Of a stretch of 64,000 bases of DNA, positions 1 through 8,662 are shown one piece after another; the first letter of the stretch is position 1, and each line of letters starts with the position of its first letter. The notes beneath the pieces are model-generated. The model had not been told where the DNA came from. It saw nothing but the letters and a program-made list of their open reading frames with translations, and did not search any database. A program made the translations under genes and the position numbers. This DNA is from Lachnotalea sp. AF33-28 (GTDB taxonomy: Bacteria > Bacillota > Clostridia > Lachnospirales > Lachnospiraceae): positions 1 to 64,000 of the forward strand of contig NZ_QUEE01000010.1 of NCBI RefSeq assembly GCF_003477885.1, in the 5' to 3' direction.

Positions 1-660
1 GACCGCCGATAAAAAATCAAAAAAATTTACACACTTTACTTGACAAACCCGTTGCCGTACACTGCCCCGCGTATGTCGGGGCAGTGTATGTCCTCATTGG
101 GTTTGATGACCTTTATTGGCAACCGTGAATAAATAGTAAATAAATTTTGTTACAGTCAATTGGAAATTTCAAATGTTGTGGATAACTTAGCGCTTCGGTA
201 GTATTCATATTCATACTCTATTATATGACTTTTTCTTACTATCAAAACTGATTATTTTTTTTTACACATTTTGCAACAATAAGCTTGAATATTCCCCATA
301 TACCCTGATGTCAAGCGATGTTCATCTAAAATGATTATTCCAGATCTTTTTAAAGACTTAGCAGTTCGCCATAAGGGGACATGTATGCTTTCCGGTTTCC
401 ATATCAAGCCAACATATGGTTCTGTTATTATACTTCCTATTTCCATTTCTGCAGAACTCCTACACTGTGTCTACATAGACCGCACCTGTTTCAAGATAGT
501 TTTTGATACTTTCCTTTCATTGTGTCATTGTCTCAGCAAATGTAGAGCTTCGGCATCGGCGGTTCATATGTATCATATGATGCAAGTTCATCCCCTGTTG
601 ATCTATGCAGTTTATTAAAAAAATGTCAAATATACACAAAATTTCTATAAAATCTTAAGG
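1..660. other. Gene-poor start of window
   Basis: No convincing intact gene is visible. The stretch holds a GC-rich hairpin at 59-87 (arms ACTGCCCCG and CGGGGCAGT) followed by a TATGTCCTCATTGGG motif that resembles part of the stem of the long palindromes elsewhere in the window. The rest is AT-rich. A decayed zinc-ribbon fragment on the minus strand is listed separately. Confidence 0.5.
252..464 (-). pseudogene. Remnant of a small zinc-ribbon (DUF6487-like) protein
   Basis: The minus-strand frame ending at 252 reads M-E-I-G-S-I near its start, then G-L-I-W-K-P-E, and ends with A-Y-C-C-K-M-C-K-K-K. From memory this resembles small DUF6487-type proteins, which start CPxCGKEME and end in a CxxCKK ribbon. 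Upstream of the methionine the same frame reads C-R-S-S-A-E: only the first of the expected N-terminal CxxC cysteines is kept, and a stop codon lies a few codons earlier. I infer a decayed gene. It could also be chance. Confidence 0.3.
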
Positions 661-868
661 GTTACTGTTCACACGCTGCCGATAAAACAGCGTATGAGAG
701 GGCAGGGTATGGTCCTCATAGGGATCCCTTGAAGCCCGCCGGTACTTATTGCTGTGTATTTTACAGCATTGGTATCGCTGCGCGCTTCACGGAGCGAGAG
801 CGGGTCCCAATGAGGACCATACCCTGCCCTCTCATACGCGGGAATTTTTCGGTAACTGTGAACAGACA
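661..868. repeat. Long palindromic repeat, family B copy 1 (large form)
   Basis: The outer ends are TGTTCACA (666-673) and TGTGAACA (857-864). Inside, a near-perfect 34-bp stem pairs 691-724 with 805-838. The loop (725-804) has its own inverted repeats (GCTGTGT...TTTACAGC) and the motif TTCACGGAGCG. The same outer ends recur at 6533, 19031 and 21666, and the loop motifs recur only at about 21766-21850. It carries no ORF that looks real. Confidence 0.85.
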
Positions 869-909
869 ACTTTAACATTACATTTTACGGGCAATTCACC
901 TAATAGCCC

Positions 910-940
910 TTGACTTAGAGTGAACTTTATGAGTTATAAT
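910..940 (+). promoter_or_regulatory. Candidate promoter of the moxR operon
   Basis: TTGACT (910-915) and TATAAT (935-940) are separated by 19 bp, slightly long for a sigma-A promoter. It lies about 140 bp upstream of the moxR-like start codon. The -10 box leads straight into a hairpin that is repeated at 32141 (see findings). Confidence 0.45.
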
Positions 941-1006
941 GTCATCAGACATTATACTGCGCTGGTTTTTGTCTGCGAAGTGGACAACTTCATTAAAAAA
1001 TCATGC
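935..1006 (+). repeat. Short hairpin repeat, family C copy 1
   Basis: TATAATGTCATCAGACATTATA forms a hairpin and is followed by TGCGCTGG, GTCTGCGAAG, GGACAAC and AAATCATGCG. The same string of motifs in the same order occurs at 32141-32212 upstream of dut. Both copies lie in 5' regions, starting at a TATAAT box. Confidence 0.6.
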
Positions 1007-1080
1007 GTTCTTTTACGTCCCGCGGCATCATCCGCAACTGTTACCCCCTGTCATCCTTACCAACAGAAACGAGGAAATAT

Positions 1081-2022
1081 ATGCCCCCAAACATAGGAAA
1101 CGCATCAGCGATTATAAATGAAGTGAAAAAGGCCGTAGTCGGGAAAGAGGATAAGATAGAGAAAATCCTGATGGCAATCCTTGCCTGTGGACATATCCTA
1201 CTGGAAGATGTGCCGGGGGTGGGCAAGACCACGATGGCCCTCGCCTTTTCCAGGGCCATGGGCCTGTCTGCCAAGCGCCTGCAGTTTACGCCGGACGTGC
1301 TGCCCTCCGATGTGATCGGCTATTATATGTACCATAAGGAAACACAGAGTTTCCGGTATCATGAGGGCGCGGTAAACTGCAACGTTTTTCTGGCCGATGA
1401 GATCAACCGCACGTCTCCGAAGACCCAGTCCGCGCTGCTGGAAGCTATGGAAGAGCGCCAGATCTCCATTGAGGGAAGGACATTCCCGCTGCCGGATCCC
1501 TTCACTGTGCTGGCCACGCAGAATCCCATCGGTTCCATCGGCACGCAGCGGCTGCCCGAATCGCAGATGGACCGTTTTATGATCTGCCTGTCCATGGGAT
1601 ATCCGGATAAAGAGGCGGAGATCCGCATGATGCAGGAGCATGATTCTGCCAATCCTCTGGAGCAGATCGACCCGGTGGTGGATGCAAAGCGCCTGACCGC
1701 TATGCAGCAGGAGGTGAAGGCGGTTTATATCCACCGAAATATTTACGATTATATCGCTTCTCTGGCAGAAGCGACCAGAAAGGACAGTTCCATCGTGCTG
1801 GGCCTAAGCCCGAGGGGGTCTCTGGCGCTATGCAGGATGGCGAAGGCTGCGGCTTATATGAACGGCCGTGACTATGCGGTTCCGGAAGACGTGATTTCAG
1901 TTTTCTATGATGTTGCGGGACACCGGATGATTTTGGATCCCAAGGCGCAGCTTTCCGGAATTACACGGGAAACCGTGCTTAGAAATGCGCTTCGCGGCGT
2001 GAAAAAGCCGAAAGGAGACTGA
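1081..2022 (+). CDS. MoxR-family AAA+ ATPase
   Basis: 313-residue AAA+ ATPase of the MoxR type, a chaperone-like ATPase family that typically works with a DUF58 protein on envelope or assembly tasks. Walker A PGVGKTT lies at residues 45-51 and Walker B FLADEINR at 103-110; the C-terminal third is the usual MoxR lid. The start at 1081 is preferred over an in-frame ATG at 1003 because GAGGA lies just before it and conserved sequence begins there. The next gene starts 2 bp after the stop and encodes DUF58, followed by a transglutaminase-domain membrane protein: the classic MoxR-DUF58-transglutaminase operon. The substrate is unknown. Confidence 0.9.
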   Translation: MPPNIGNASAIINEVKKAVVGKEDKIEKILMAILACGHILLEDVPGVGKTTMALAFSRAMGLSAKRLQFTPDVLPSDVIGYYMYHKETQSFRYHEGAVNCNVFLADEINRTSPKTQSALLEAMEERQISIEGRTFPLPDPFTVLATQNPIGSIGTQRLPESQMDRFMICLSMGYPDKEAEIRMMQEHDSANPLEQIDPVVDAKRLTAMQQEVKAVYIHRNIYDYIASLAEATRKDSSIVLGLSPRGSLALCRMAKAAAYMNGRDYAVPEDVISVFYDVAGHRMILDPKAQLSGITRETVLRNALRGVKKPKGD

Positions 2023-2023
2023 T

Positions 2024-3067
2024 ATGTACGGATGTCTTCTTCTGCTTTTCGGCTATCTTGCCTGGATGTATCATTCAAAGGCCGCAGCTTTTCTGGCAAT
2101 TGCAGGTGTCTTTTTGTATCTTCTCATGAAGATACTCCTGCTCATTCAGGAAAAACGGGTGGATGTGCGTTTGAGCACCGATCAGCCGGTGTTTACAAAA
2201 AACGAGGGCATACCGGTGGATATAGCAGTCAGAAATCAGGGAATTCTGCCGGTCTGCAGAGCGGTGATAAAAGAAAAGCATATGAAAAAGCAGCATTTTA
2301 CAGAGATTGACAGAGGGAAAAGCATGACGCAGACGGTGAAGGTATGGCCAAAACGGTGCGGATACCTGGTGATAGAGCGTGTTAAGATGCGGCTGGAGGG
2401 TTTTGCAGGCATTGCCAAAACCACGCGGTATGTTCCGCAAAAGTTTCAGGTGCTGGTGCTGCCTGAGTACAGCATACATCCGGTGGTTTACGAAAAACCT
2501 CTGTTCACCTTCGATGACAACGGTATCACAGAAGATGAATCGGGGGCGGAAACGCCTGGAGAAATCTTGGGAGTGCGGGAATACCGTGCCGGCGACTCCG
2601 CAAAGAGGATACACTGGAAGGCGACTCTGCGTGCCGGAGATTACATGGTCAGGGATTATATGCGCCTGAAAGCTCCGAAAACGGCGGTGATCATCGATCT
2701 TAAGGCAGCGGATACAGGGCTCTCAAACTTGAGAGAACGCATTGGAGAGGATATGCTCTCCGCCGTATTTTCAATCATACACAGTCTGGAAGCCGCCGGC
2801 TGCCCGTTCTGGCTGATATGGTATGACGCTGATAGGCTCAACCTGTTCCGCCGGCAGATCGCTTCAGAAAAGGATCTGATCGGGCTGTATCCGCTGTTGG
2901 TTGACTTAATGCTGTATGGCAGCGGGCCGGATGCGGCCGATCTGTACCGCCGGGACTACAGCATGGATCAGGTGAAAACGCTGCTTAGCATCGACCATCA
3001 TCTGAAATACAGAATGGACAGATATGAAGAAGAATTTAACCCAAAAACTGTTATATACTGTCATTAG
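2024..3067 (+). CDS. DUF58 domain protein
   Basis: 347 residues. An N-terminal hydrophobic hairpin (about residues 1-35) suggests membrane anchoring. The middle holds the DUF58 signature REYRAGDSAKRIHWKAT at about residues 185-201, and the C-terminal part resembles a von Willebrand A-like fold, as in other DUF58 proteins. It starts 2 bp after the MoxR gene, and its last 44 bp overlap the transglutaminase gene, so the three are probably translated together. DUF58 proteins are the usual partners of MoxR ATPases. The molecular role is not established. Confidence 0.85.
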   Translation: MYGCLLLLFGYLAWMYHSKAAAFLAIAGVFLYLLMKILLLIQEKRVDVRLSTDQPVFTKNEGIPVDIAVRNQGILPVCRAVIKEKHMKKQHFTEIDRGKSMTQTVKVWPKRCGYLVIERVKMRLEGFAGIAKTTRYVPQKFQVLVLPEYSIHPVVYEKPLFTFDDNGITEDESGAETPGEILGVREYRAGDSAKRIHWKATLRAGDYMVRDYMRLKAPKTAVIIDLKAADTGLSNLRERIGEDMLSAVFSIIHSLEAAGCPFWLIWYDADRLNLFRRQIASEKDLIGLYPLLVDLMLYGSGPDAADLYRRDYSMDQVKTLLSIDHHLKYRMDRYEEEFNPKTVIYCH

Positions 3068-5258
3068 AGCGGTGCTGACGGCACTTCTGCTCCAGCTGCT
3101 GTGCATGATGGCCGCACAGGCCTATCATATGGTGCTGCCTGCCTATCTGCCTTTCCTTTACGCGGCGATGGCTTGCGCTGTCAGTGCCGCGGGCTTTATG
3201 AAACCCAGGCACAGACTGCTCTTTAGAGCTGTGCTGTCCATACTGCTGGCGGCTGTGGCGCTGGGATGGCCTGCGGAGACTGTGGACGGACTTCATTACG
3301 TGGCAAATGGGTGGATAGAGTGCTATAATGATTATTTCAGCGCGTCTCTGCCCGGTTTTGTGCAGCATCGGCCAGGGCTGGGACTGCCTGCATCCGTACT
3401 GATCTGCGGCGCCAGTGTTCTGCTGTTTGGCTGGAGCGCTCTTTGCAGCGGCCGGACCGGCGGTATCACGGTTCTGTTTATAGCAGTGATCCTGGCAGAG
3501 ATGCTGGTGGGTACCGCACCGTCGGATCCGCTTCTTCTGATGGGCGGGCTGTGCCTACTGCTTCTGATGTTTTTTCAAAATGGGCTGCGGCCGGAGGTGA
3601 CCGGCAGGTCCGTTCTCTGGCTGGCCGGGCTGTCCGCTGCCGCGTGTATTCTTACCGTCTGTGTGTGGCCTCTTATCGGGCGCGGAAGGGAAGCCATGAA
3701 CGGGGCCGCTTCTTATGTGGTGGAACGCCTTAACAGCTGGAACCGCAGCATGGTGGATCAGGGGCTGGTGCTGATCGACGGGAGCGGCGTTTCCTATGAC
3801 GGCCGGCCCAGGATGCAGTATGGGCGTCTGGATACGGCAGAGCATTCGCAAGACTGGAACAGCGGCAGGGACGATTATGTCATGATGCATCTGACCGTCT
3901 GGGAGGCGCCGCCTCCCTCCATGTATATCGTTGGATTTCAGGCTGACCGATATGAAAAAGGGCGCTGGGAGCAGACCGTGGAGGACGCGGATCTGGAAAA
4001 TGAGCGGCTGGCTGATTTCATGCGGGTGATAGAACAGCCGATGAACGCTTCGGAGGAACGTATGCGGATTGAAATGACGGATCCTGAGGATCCCCAATAC
4101 CGTCCGTATGCGGGCTGGCCAGATGACGGCTGGATCTACTATCCCCGGTTCTATGAGATTATGCAGGATAAAGATCTGTGGAACCTGATAGAGATGAGCG
4201 GAGATACCGGGCTGCATAATCCGGGCCGGCCAGATTATCTGCAGATTCCCTCTGCACTGGATACGGACATATTACGGGGCTACGTGGGAGTTCCTGTTCG
4301 GGGTGAATCCGTATGGGATGCGGCGGTCAGAGTGCGCGCAGCGCTGCATGCGCACACCTCCTATGACCTGCATGCGGGAAAACCTGATGAAGGAGAAGAT
4401 CCGGTCAGCTTTTTTTTAGAAGACAGCCACAGAGGCTTCTGCATGCACTATGCGGCTGCGGGTACCCTGATGCTGCGTTATCTGGGATATGAGAGCCGTT
4501 ATGCGGAAGGCTATCTGGTCACGGAGGACGCCTTTCAGAAAAATGCGGATGGCAGCTATACGGCCGGAGTTACCGTCAATACCGCCCATGCATGGACTGA
4601 GATCTATTTTGACGGGATCGGCTGGATACCGTTTGAGATGACCCCTGGATATGGAGAAGCTGCATCCGCCGATGAGCCGGAAACAGAAGAGCCGGATATG
4701 CCCGCATCGGAGAGCACAGAGGAGAATACAGAGGAAAACACTGCCGTTGAGACAGAGACGCCGTCAGAGACGAAACCGCAGGGTGAGAGTCTTGCCGATC
4801 AGACACAGGGGGCGGAAGCCGTTTCTCCGGAATCCGAAGATACATTGGACGGGACAGACGCAGATGCAGTAAACCCAGAGGAGCCGGCTGTAAAAATGCT
4901 GAAAGCATTCTTGTGGGTGCCTGCTGCAATTGCCGTCACGGCAGTTCTGTTTTGGATGCAGTACAGGATACGGACGCGCCGGCTCAAGCATATCCTGTCG
5001 TCAGCTTCACCTGAAGACAGAATCAAGAAAAGCGAAGCCAGAATTGAAAAGCTGGAGAAGTGCTCAGGCATAGAAGTAAAGATCCCAGAGCGCCGTCTGC
5101 TGTATGAACTCTGGCAGGAGGCGGCTTTCAGCTGCCACAACATGACACCGGAGGATGCGGATAAAGCGTTTCAATACGCCGGGGCCTGTGGGAAGTTCGT
5201 GGAAACGCGCCAAAGCAAATGCGGACGGCTGATTACAAAGTATATCCGACTGCTGTAG
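3024..5258 (+). CDS. Membrane transglutaminase-like protein (TgpA-type)
   Basis: 744 residues. The first ~220 residues form several transmembrane helices. A periplasm/exterior-type domain follows, with a transglutaminase core: Cys473 in GFCMHYA, His522 in TAHAWTE, and an acidic residue, Glu538 in PFEMTPG, where many relatives have Asp. After it comes a Glu/Thr/Ser-rich low-complexity linker (about 550-620), another transmembrane helix (about 630-650) and a cytoplasmic tail. This is the TgpA layout, in which a surface papain-like/transglutaminase fold acts on peptides or cell-wall proteins. It overlaps the DUF58 gene by 44 bp. The substrate is unknown. Confidence 0.85.
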   Translation: MKKNLTQKLLYTVIRAVLTALLLQLLCMMAAQAYHMVLPAYLPFLYAAMACAVSAAGFMKPRHRLLFRAVLSILLAAVALGWPAETVDGLHYVANGWIECYNDYFSASLPGFVQHRPGLGLPASVLICGASVLLFGWSALCSGRTGGITVLFIAVILAEMLVGTAPSDPLLLMGGLCLLLLMFFQNGLRPEVTGRSVLWLAGLSAAACILTVCVWPLIGRGREAMNGAASYVVERLNSWNRSMVDQGLVLIDGSGVSYDGRPRMQYGRLDTAEHSQDWNSGRDDYVMMHLTVWEAPPPSMYIVGFQADRYEKGRWEQTVEDADLENERLADFMRVIEQPMNASEERMRIEMTDPEDPQYRPYAGWPDDGWIYYPRFYEIMQDKDLWNLIEMSGDTGLHNPGRPDYLQIPSALDTDILRGYVGVPVRGESVWDAAVRVRAALHAHTSYDLHAGKPDEGEDPVSFFLEDSHRGFCMHYAAAGTLMLRYLGYESRYAEGYLVTEDAFQKNADGSYTAGVTVNTAHAWTEIYFDGIGWIPFEMTPGYGEAASADEPETEEPDMPASESTEENTEENTAVETETPSETKPQGESLADQTQGAEAVSPESEDTLDGTDADAVNPEEPAVKMLKAFLWVPAAIAVTAVLFWMQYRIRTRRLKHILSSASPEDRIKKSEARIEKLEKCSGIEVKIPERRLLYELWQEAAFSCHNMTPEDADKAFQYAGACGKFVETRQSKCGRLITKYIRLL

Positions 5259-5273
5259 ATCCGTTCGCCTGCC

Positions 5274-5372
5274 GTCGGTGAACCTGCGGTTGGTGACAGA
5301 AATAAAGGAATAAGGAAGCACACTGAAGTGTGCGTAGGTCATCAACCTTTGGTTGGTGACAGGAAAAGGAGG
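5274..5372 (+). repeat. Structured leader repeat, family A copy 1 (one and a half units)
   Basis: A half unit (5274-5308) is followed by a full unit (5315-5372). The full unit has hairpin P1 (GCACACTGAAGTGTGC, 5318-5333), then TCATCAACC (5339-5347) that can pair with GGTTGGTGA (5351-5359), then AGGAAAAGGAGG. The last bases are the Shine-Dalgarno sequence of the downstream reductase, whose ATG is at 5378. Related units precede five other genes in this window, always in the gene's sense orientation. Confidence 0.85.
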
Positions 5373-5377
5373 AGTCT

Positions 5378-6505
5378 ATGGAACAGAAAAAACTTGGCTT
5401 TGGAATGATGCGGCTGCCGTTGCTGGATCCGAATGATCCTGCCGGCGTGGATCTCATGCAGACCTGCCGGATGGTGGATACATTTTTGGAGAGAGGATTT
5501 TCTTATTTTGATACGGCGTATATGTATCATGGCGGTAAAAGCGAAAACGCGGTCTGCCAGGCGCTGGTTAAGCGGCATCCCAGGGACAGTTATCAGCTGG
5601 CGACGAAGCTTCCGGTCACGATGCTGAAGCAGGCGGAGGATATGGACCGCATATTTAATGATCAGCTTAAGAAATGCGGCGTTGAGTATTTTGACTACTA
5701 TCTTCTGCACTGCATGAATGCCGCAAATTATGCCATCGCCACCAGACTGGACAGCTTCGGGTTTGCTATGCGGAAGAAAAAAGAAGGCAGAATCCATAGA
5801 CTCGGGATCTCCTATCATGACAATGCACAGCTGCTAGACGAGGTGCTGGCTGCCCATCCGGAGGTGGAATTTGTCCAGCTTCAGCTCAATTACATAGACT
5901 GGGACAATGCCAATATCCAGTCCAGGCTCTGTTATGAAGTCTGTCAGAAATATAAGAAACCGGTCATTGTTATGGAGCCGGTGAAGGGCGGCACCCTGGC
6001 GGCGGTGCCGGAGGAGGCAAAGAAACTGATGGAGGAATATGCCCCGGGCATGTCTCCGGCCTCCTGGGCGATCCGTTTTGCCGCCAGCCAGAAAGATGTG
6101 TTTATGGTGCTTTCCGGCATGTCGGACTATGAGCAGCTTCTTGACAACACCGGATTTATGCAGGAGTTTCATCCGCTTTGTGAACAGGAGACGGAGATCA
6201 TTCAAAGGGTGACCGATATCATTAATTCCAGCATCTCCATACCGTGTACTGGCTGCCGCTACTGTGTGGACGGATGTCCGCAGAACATTCCGCTTCCCCA
6301 GTATTTTGCGCTCTACAACCAGCTGAAGCAGTTTGGGGAGCAGTCCAACGCCAGGTTCTATTACGGAAATCTGTCCCGCAGATTCGGAAAAGCCTCTGAC
6401 TGCATCGCCTGCGGCCAGTGTGAGAGCCACTGCCCCCAGCACTTGAAAATTATTGACTTTATGAAGGATACGGCGGAGATCTTTGATCAGCCGAAGAAAA
6501 ATTGA
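5378..6505 (+). CDS. Aldo/keto reductase with two 4Fe-4S clusters
   Basis: 375 residues. An N-terminal aldo/keto reductase barrel (about 1-270; FDTAYMYHGGKSE contains the catalytic Tyr region) is followed by a ferredoxin-like tail with two cysteine clusters, CTGCRYCVDGC and CIACGQCESHC. Clostridia carry many of these Fe-S AKRs; the physiological carbonyl substrate is usually unknown and electrons may come from ferredoxin-type donors. The gene stands alone behind a family A leader repeat that provides its GGAGG site. The family B palindrome follows 28 bp after the stop and may define its 3' end. Confidence 0.9.
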   Translation: MEQKKLGFGMMRLPLLDPNDPAGVDLMQTCRMVDTFLERGFSYFDTAYMYHGGKSENAVCQALVKRHPRDSYQLATKLPVTMLKQAEDMDRIFNDQLKKCGVEYFDYYLLHCMNAANYAIATRLDSFGFAMRKKKEGRIHRLGISYHDNAQLLDEVLAAHPEVEFVQLQLNYIDWDNANIQSRLCYEVCQKYKKPVIVMEPVKGGTLAAVPEEAKKLMEEYAPGMSPASWAIRFAASQKDVFMVLSGMSDYEQLLDNTGFMQEFHPLCEQETEIIQRVTDIINSSISIPCTGCRYCVDGCPQNIPLPQYFALYNQLKQFGEQSNARFYYGNLSRRFGKASDCIACGQCESHCPQHLKIIDFMKDTAEIFDQPKKN

Positions 6506-6532
6506 TAAACTGCGGATGATTGACAAAATATG

Positions 6533-6626
6533 GTTACTATTCACAGCTACCGATAAATTAGCGTATGACAGGACAGAGTATGGTCCTGTCATACGCGGGA
6601 AGTTTACAGCGGCTGTGAACAGTAAC
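6533..6626. repeat. Palindromic repeat, family B copy 2 (small form)
   Basis: The outer arms GTTACTATTCACAGC (6533-6547) and GCTGTGAACAGTAAC (6612-6626) enclose an inner stem CGTATGACAGGAC / GTCCTGTCATACG. It lacks the large loop seen in copies 1 and 4. It lies between two genes on the plus strand, with no U-run typical of a terminator. Confidence 0.85.
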
Positions 6627-6635
6627 AAAATATGA

Positions 6636-6678
6636 GAGGGCTCCGGGAAGATGACTTGACATCTGTTTCGGAGCCCTC
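6636..6678 (+). terminator. GC-rich hairpin after the reductase gene
   Basis: GAGGGCTCCG (6636-6645) pairs with CGGAGCCCTC (6669-6678). There is no clear T-run after it, so it is either a weak terminator or a structural element. It separates the reductase from the protease gene. Confidence 0.35.
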
Positions 6679-6784
6679 CCGCGCGTAAAGGCGATTATCA
6701 TTTAATAGTACAGTATTTGTAAACATAGTAAACAACACTGTCATATAATAAAATAATTGATAATAAGTATGGGACGGCAAGTCT

Positions 6785-8506
6785 ATGAATGACCCGAAAC
6801 TGGAAAATTTATTGAATCTGGCACTTGATGCTACGGAAAGAGAACGGGAAAAATCACTGGACCTGAATGTGGGCTATCTGCCGGAAGAGCGGTCCTGGGA
6901 ACTGATCGTGCGTTATGCCGGTGACCTGGATGAGGTGCGGGAGCTGTATCCCGATGTATCCATCAGGGAGCTGCTTAGGGGATTTGCCATCATGATCGTT
7001 CCGGAGTCACAGATCGACGCCCTGACGGATCTGCCCCAGATCATCTACGTGGAAAAACCAAAACGGCTGAACTTTGTGGTGAATATAGGGCGGTCCGTAT
7101 CCTGCATCAATCCGGTGCAGACGGAAAGCACCCGTCTCACCGGCCGGGGTGTGCTGGTGGGCATTGTGGATTCCGGGATTGATTACTATCATCCGGATTT
7201 CAGAAATGAGGATGGCAGCAGCCGGATACTTTATCTGTGGGATCAGAGCAGCGATACGGTTTATACCGGAGAGGAGATTAATGCTGCGCTCAAGGCCGGC
7301 AGCCGCAGTCAGGCCCGCGAAAAGCTTCCTTTAGTAGACCACAGCGGGCACGGCACCGCGGTGGCCGCTATAGCGGCGGGCAACGGCAGGGAGAGTCAGG
7401 GCAGATACCGCGGTGTCGCTTATGAGAGTGATCTGATAGTGGTTAAACTTGGGACGGCCATGCCGGATTCCTTTCCAAGAACCACACAGCTGATGGAAGG
7501 CGTGGATTTCGTAATCCGCAGATCTCTGGAGCTGGATATGCCGGTAGCCATAAACTTAAGCTTTGGGATGAATTATGGAAGCCATACGGGAAGCAGCTTG
7601 CTGGAGAGTTATCTCAATGAAGTAGCGGATGTGGGCAGAAATGTAATCGTGGCGGGAACAGGCAATGAGGCGGCCTCTCCGATTCATACCTCCGGGGTTA
7701 TCCCGCAGTCGGAATATCCGCAGCCGTTTGTGGATATACCCATCGCGGTCAGTGTATCTGAGACTGTTTTAAATCTGCAGCTGTGGAAAAACTATGTGGA
7801 TAATATTGATGTGGAGCTGATCCACCCCTCCGGACGGATCGCCGGCCCGTTCCGGCAGGTTCAGGGGCCGCAGCGCTATGTCAGCGGAGGGACGGAGGTG
7901 CTGGTTTACTATGGAGAGCCCAGTCCCTACAGTCTGGATCAGGAGATTTATATCGACTTCATTCCGGTGGAAGATTATATCGATTCCGGCATCTGGACCC
8001 TGCGTCTGACGCCGAACCGGATTATACAGGGTAACTATGAGCTGTGGCTGCCCAGCGGAAATATACTAAACCGCGGGACCGGTTTCTTATATCCTACGCC
8101 GGATCTGACCCTGACCATTCCCTCCACTGCAGCAGGCGTGCTGTCTGTGGGCGCATATGACGCAAGATATCAGTCCTATGCGGATTTCTCGGGCAGAGGA
8201 TTTGTCGGCATCAGCAATACGGTGAAGCCGGATCTGGTCGCACCCGGCGTGGGAGTTATGACCGCCTCTGCGGGAGGCGGGTATGCACCTGTGACCGGGA
8301 CATCGTTTGCAGCTCCGTTTGTTACGGGGGCCGCAGCGCTCCTTATGGAATATGGAATCGTGCAGGGAAGTGACCCGTATCTGTACGGCGAAAAAGTGAA
8401 AGCGTATCTGCGGAGGGGGGCCAGGCAGCTGCCCGGCTTTGATACCTATCCGAATCCGCAGGTTGGATATGGGGCGCTGTGCGTGAGGGACAGTCTGCCA
8501 TTTTAA
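6785..8506 (+). CDS. S8-family subtilisin-like serine protease (Csp-like)
   Basis: 573 residues. A short N-terminal prodomain-like segment (about 1-110) precedes the S8 domain with an intact triad: Asp129 in VGIVDSGID, His189 in HSGHGTA and Ser507 in GTSFAAP. A ~190-residue insertion with a jelly-roll look separates His and Ser, as in the clostridial Csp germination proteases and their paralogues. No signal peptide is visible. Csp proteins process the spore-cortex hydrolase SleC, but many Lachnospiraceae carry several paralogues of unknown role, and no sleC is nearby. The intact triad argues for an active enzyme rather than a CspC-type pseudoprotease. Confidence 0.85.
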   Translation: MNDPKLENLLNLALDATEREREKSLDLNVGYLPEERSWELIVRYAGDLDEVRELYPDVSIRELLRGFAIMIVPESQIDALTDLPQIIYVEKPKRLNFVVNIGRSVSCINPVQTESTRLTGRGVLVGIVDSGIDYYHPDFRNEDGSSRILYLWDQSSDTVYTGEEINAALKAGSRSQAREKLPLVDHSGHGTAVAAIAAGNGRESQGRYRGVAYESDLIVVKLGTAMPDSFPRTTQLMEGVDFVIRRSLELDMPVAINLSFGMNYGSHTGSSLLESYLNEVADVGRNVIVAGTGNEAASPIHTSGVIPQSEYPQPFVDIPIAVSVSETVLNLQLWKNYVDNIDVELIHPSGRIAGPFRQVQGPQRYVSGGTEVLVYYGEPSPYSLDQEIYIDFIPVEDYIDSGIWTLRLTPNRIIQGNYELWLPSGNILNRGTGFLYPTPDLTLTIPSTAAGVLSVGAYDARYQSYADFSGRGFVGISNTVKPDLVAPGVGVMTASAGGGYAPVTGTSFAAPFVTGAAALLMEYGIVQGSDPYLYGEKVKAYLRRGARQLPGFDTYPNPQVGYGALCVRDSLPF

Positions 8507-8662
8507 TTCAATACTGATACGATGGATTTCGGGAGGGAGATGATTGAAATATTCACCTGCTACTGTAATTTTGTGATATACTGAATTCATATATTTTGGA
8601 TTTTACAATATAATGACTTTTGTTGGGAAAGAAAAACGGAGAAATAGATTGAGGTGATCAAT

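Noticed and set aside
331..618. 95-codon plus-strand ORF
   Set aside because: No recognisable domain, no ribosome site, and it overlaps the better-supported minus-strand zinc-ribbon remnant.
6785..8506. CspC-type pseudoprotease
   Set aside because: Asp129, His189 and Ser507 are all present in the right motifs, so an active protease is more likely.
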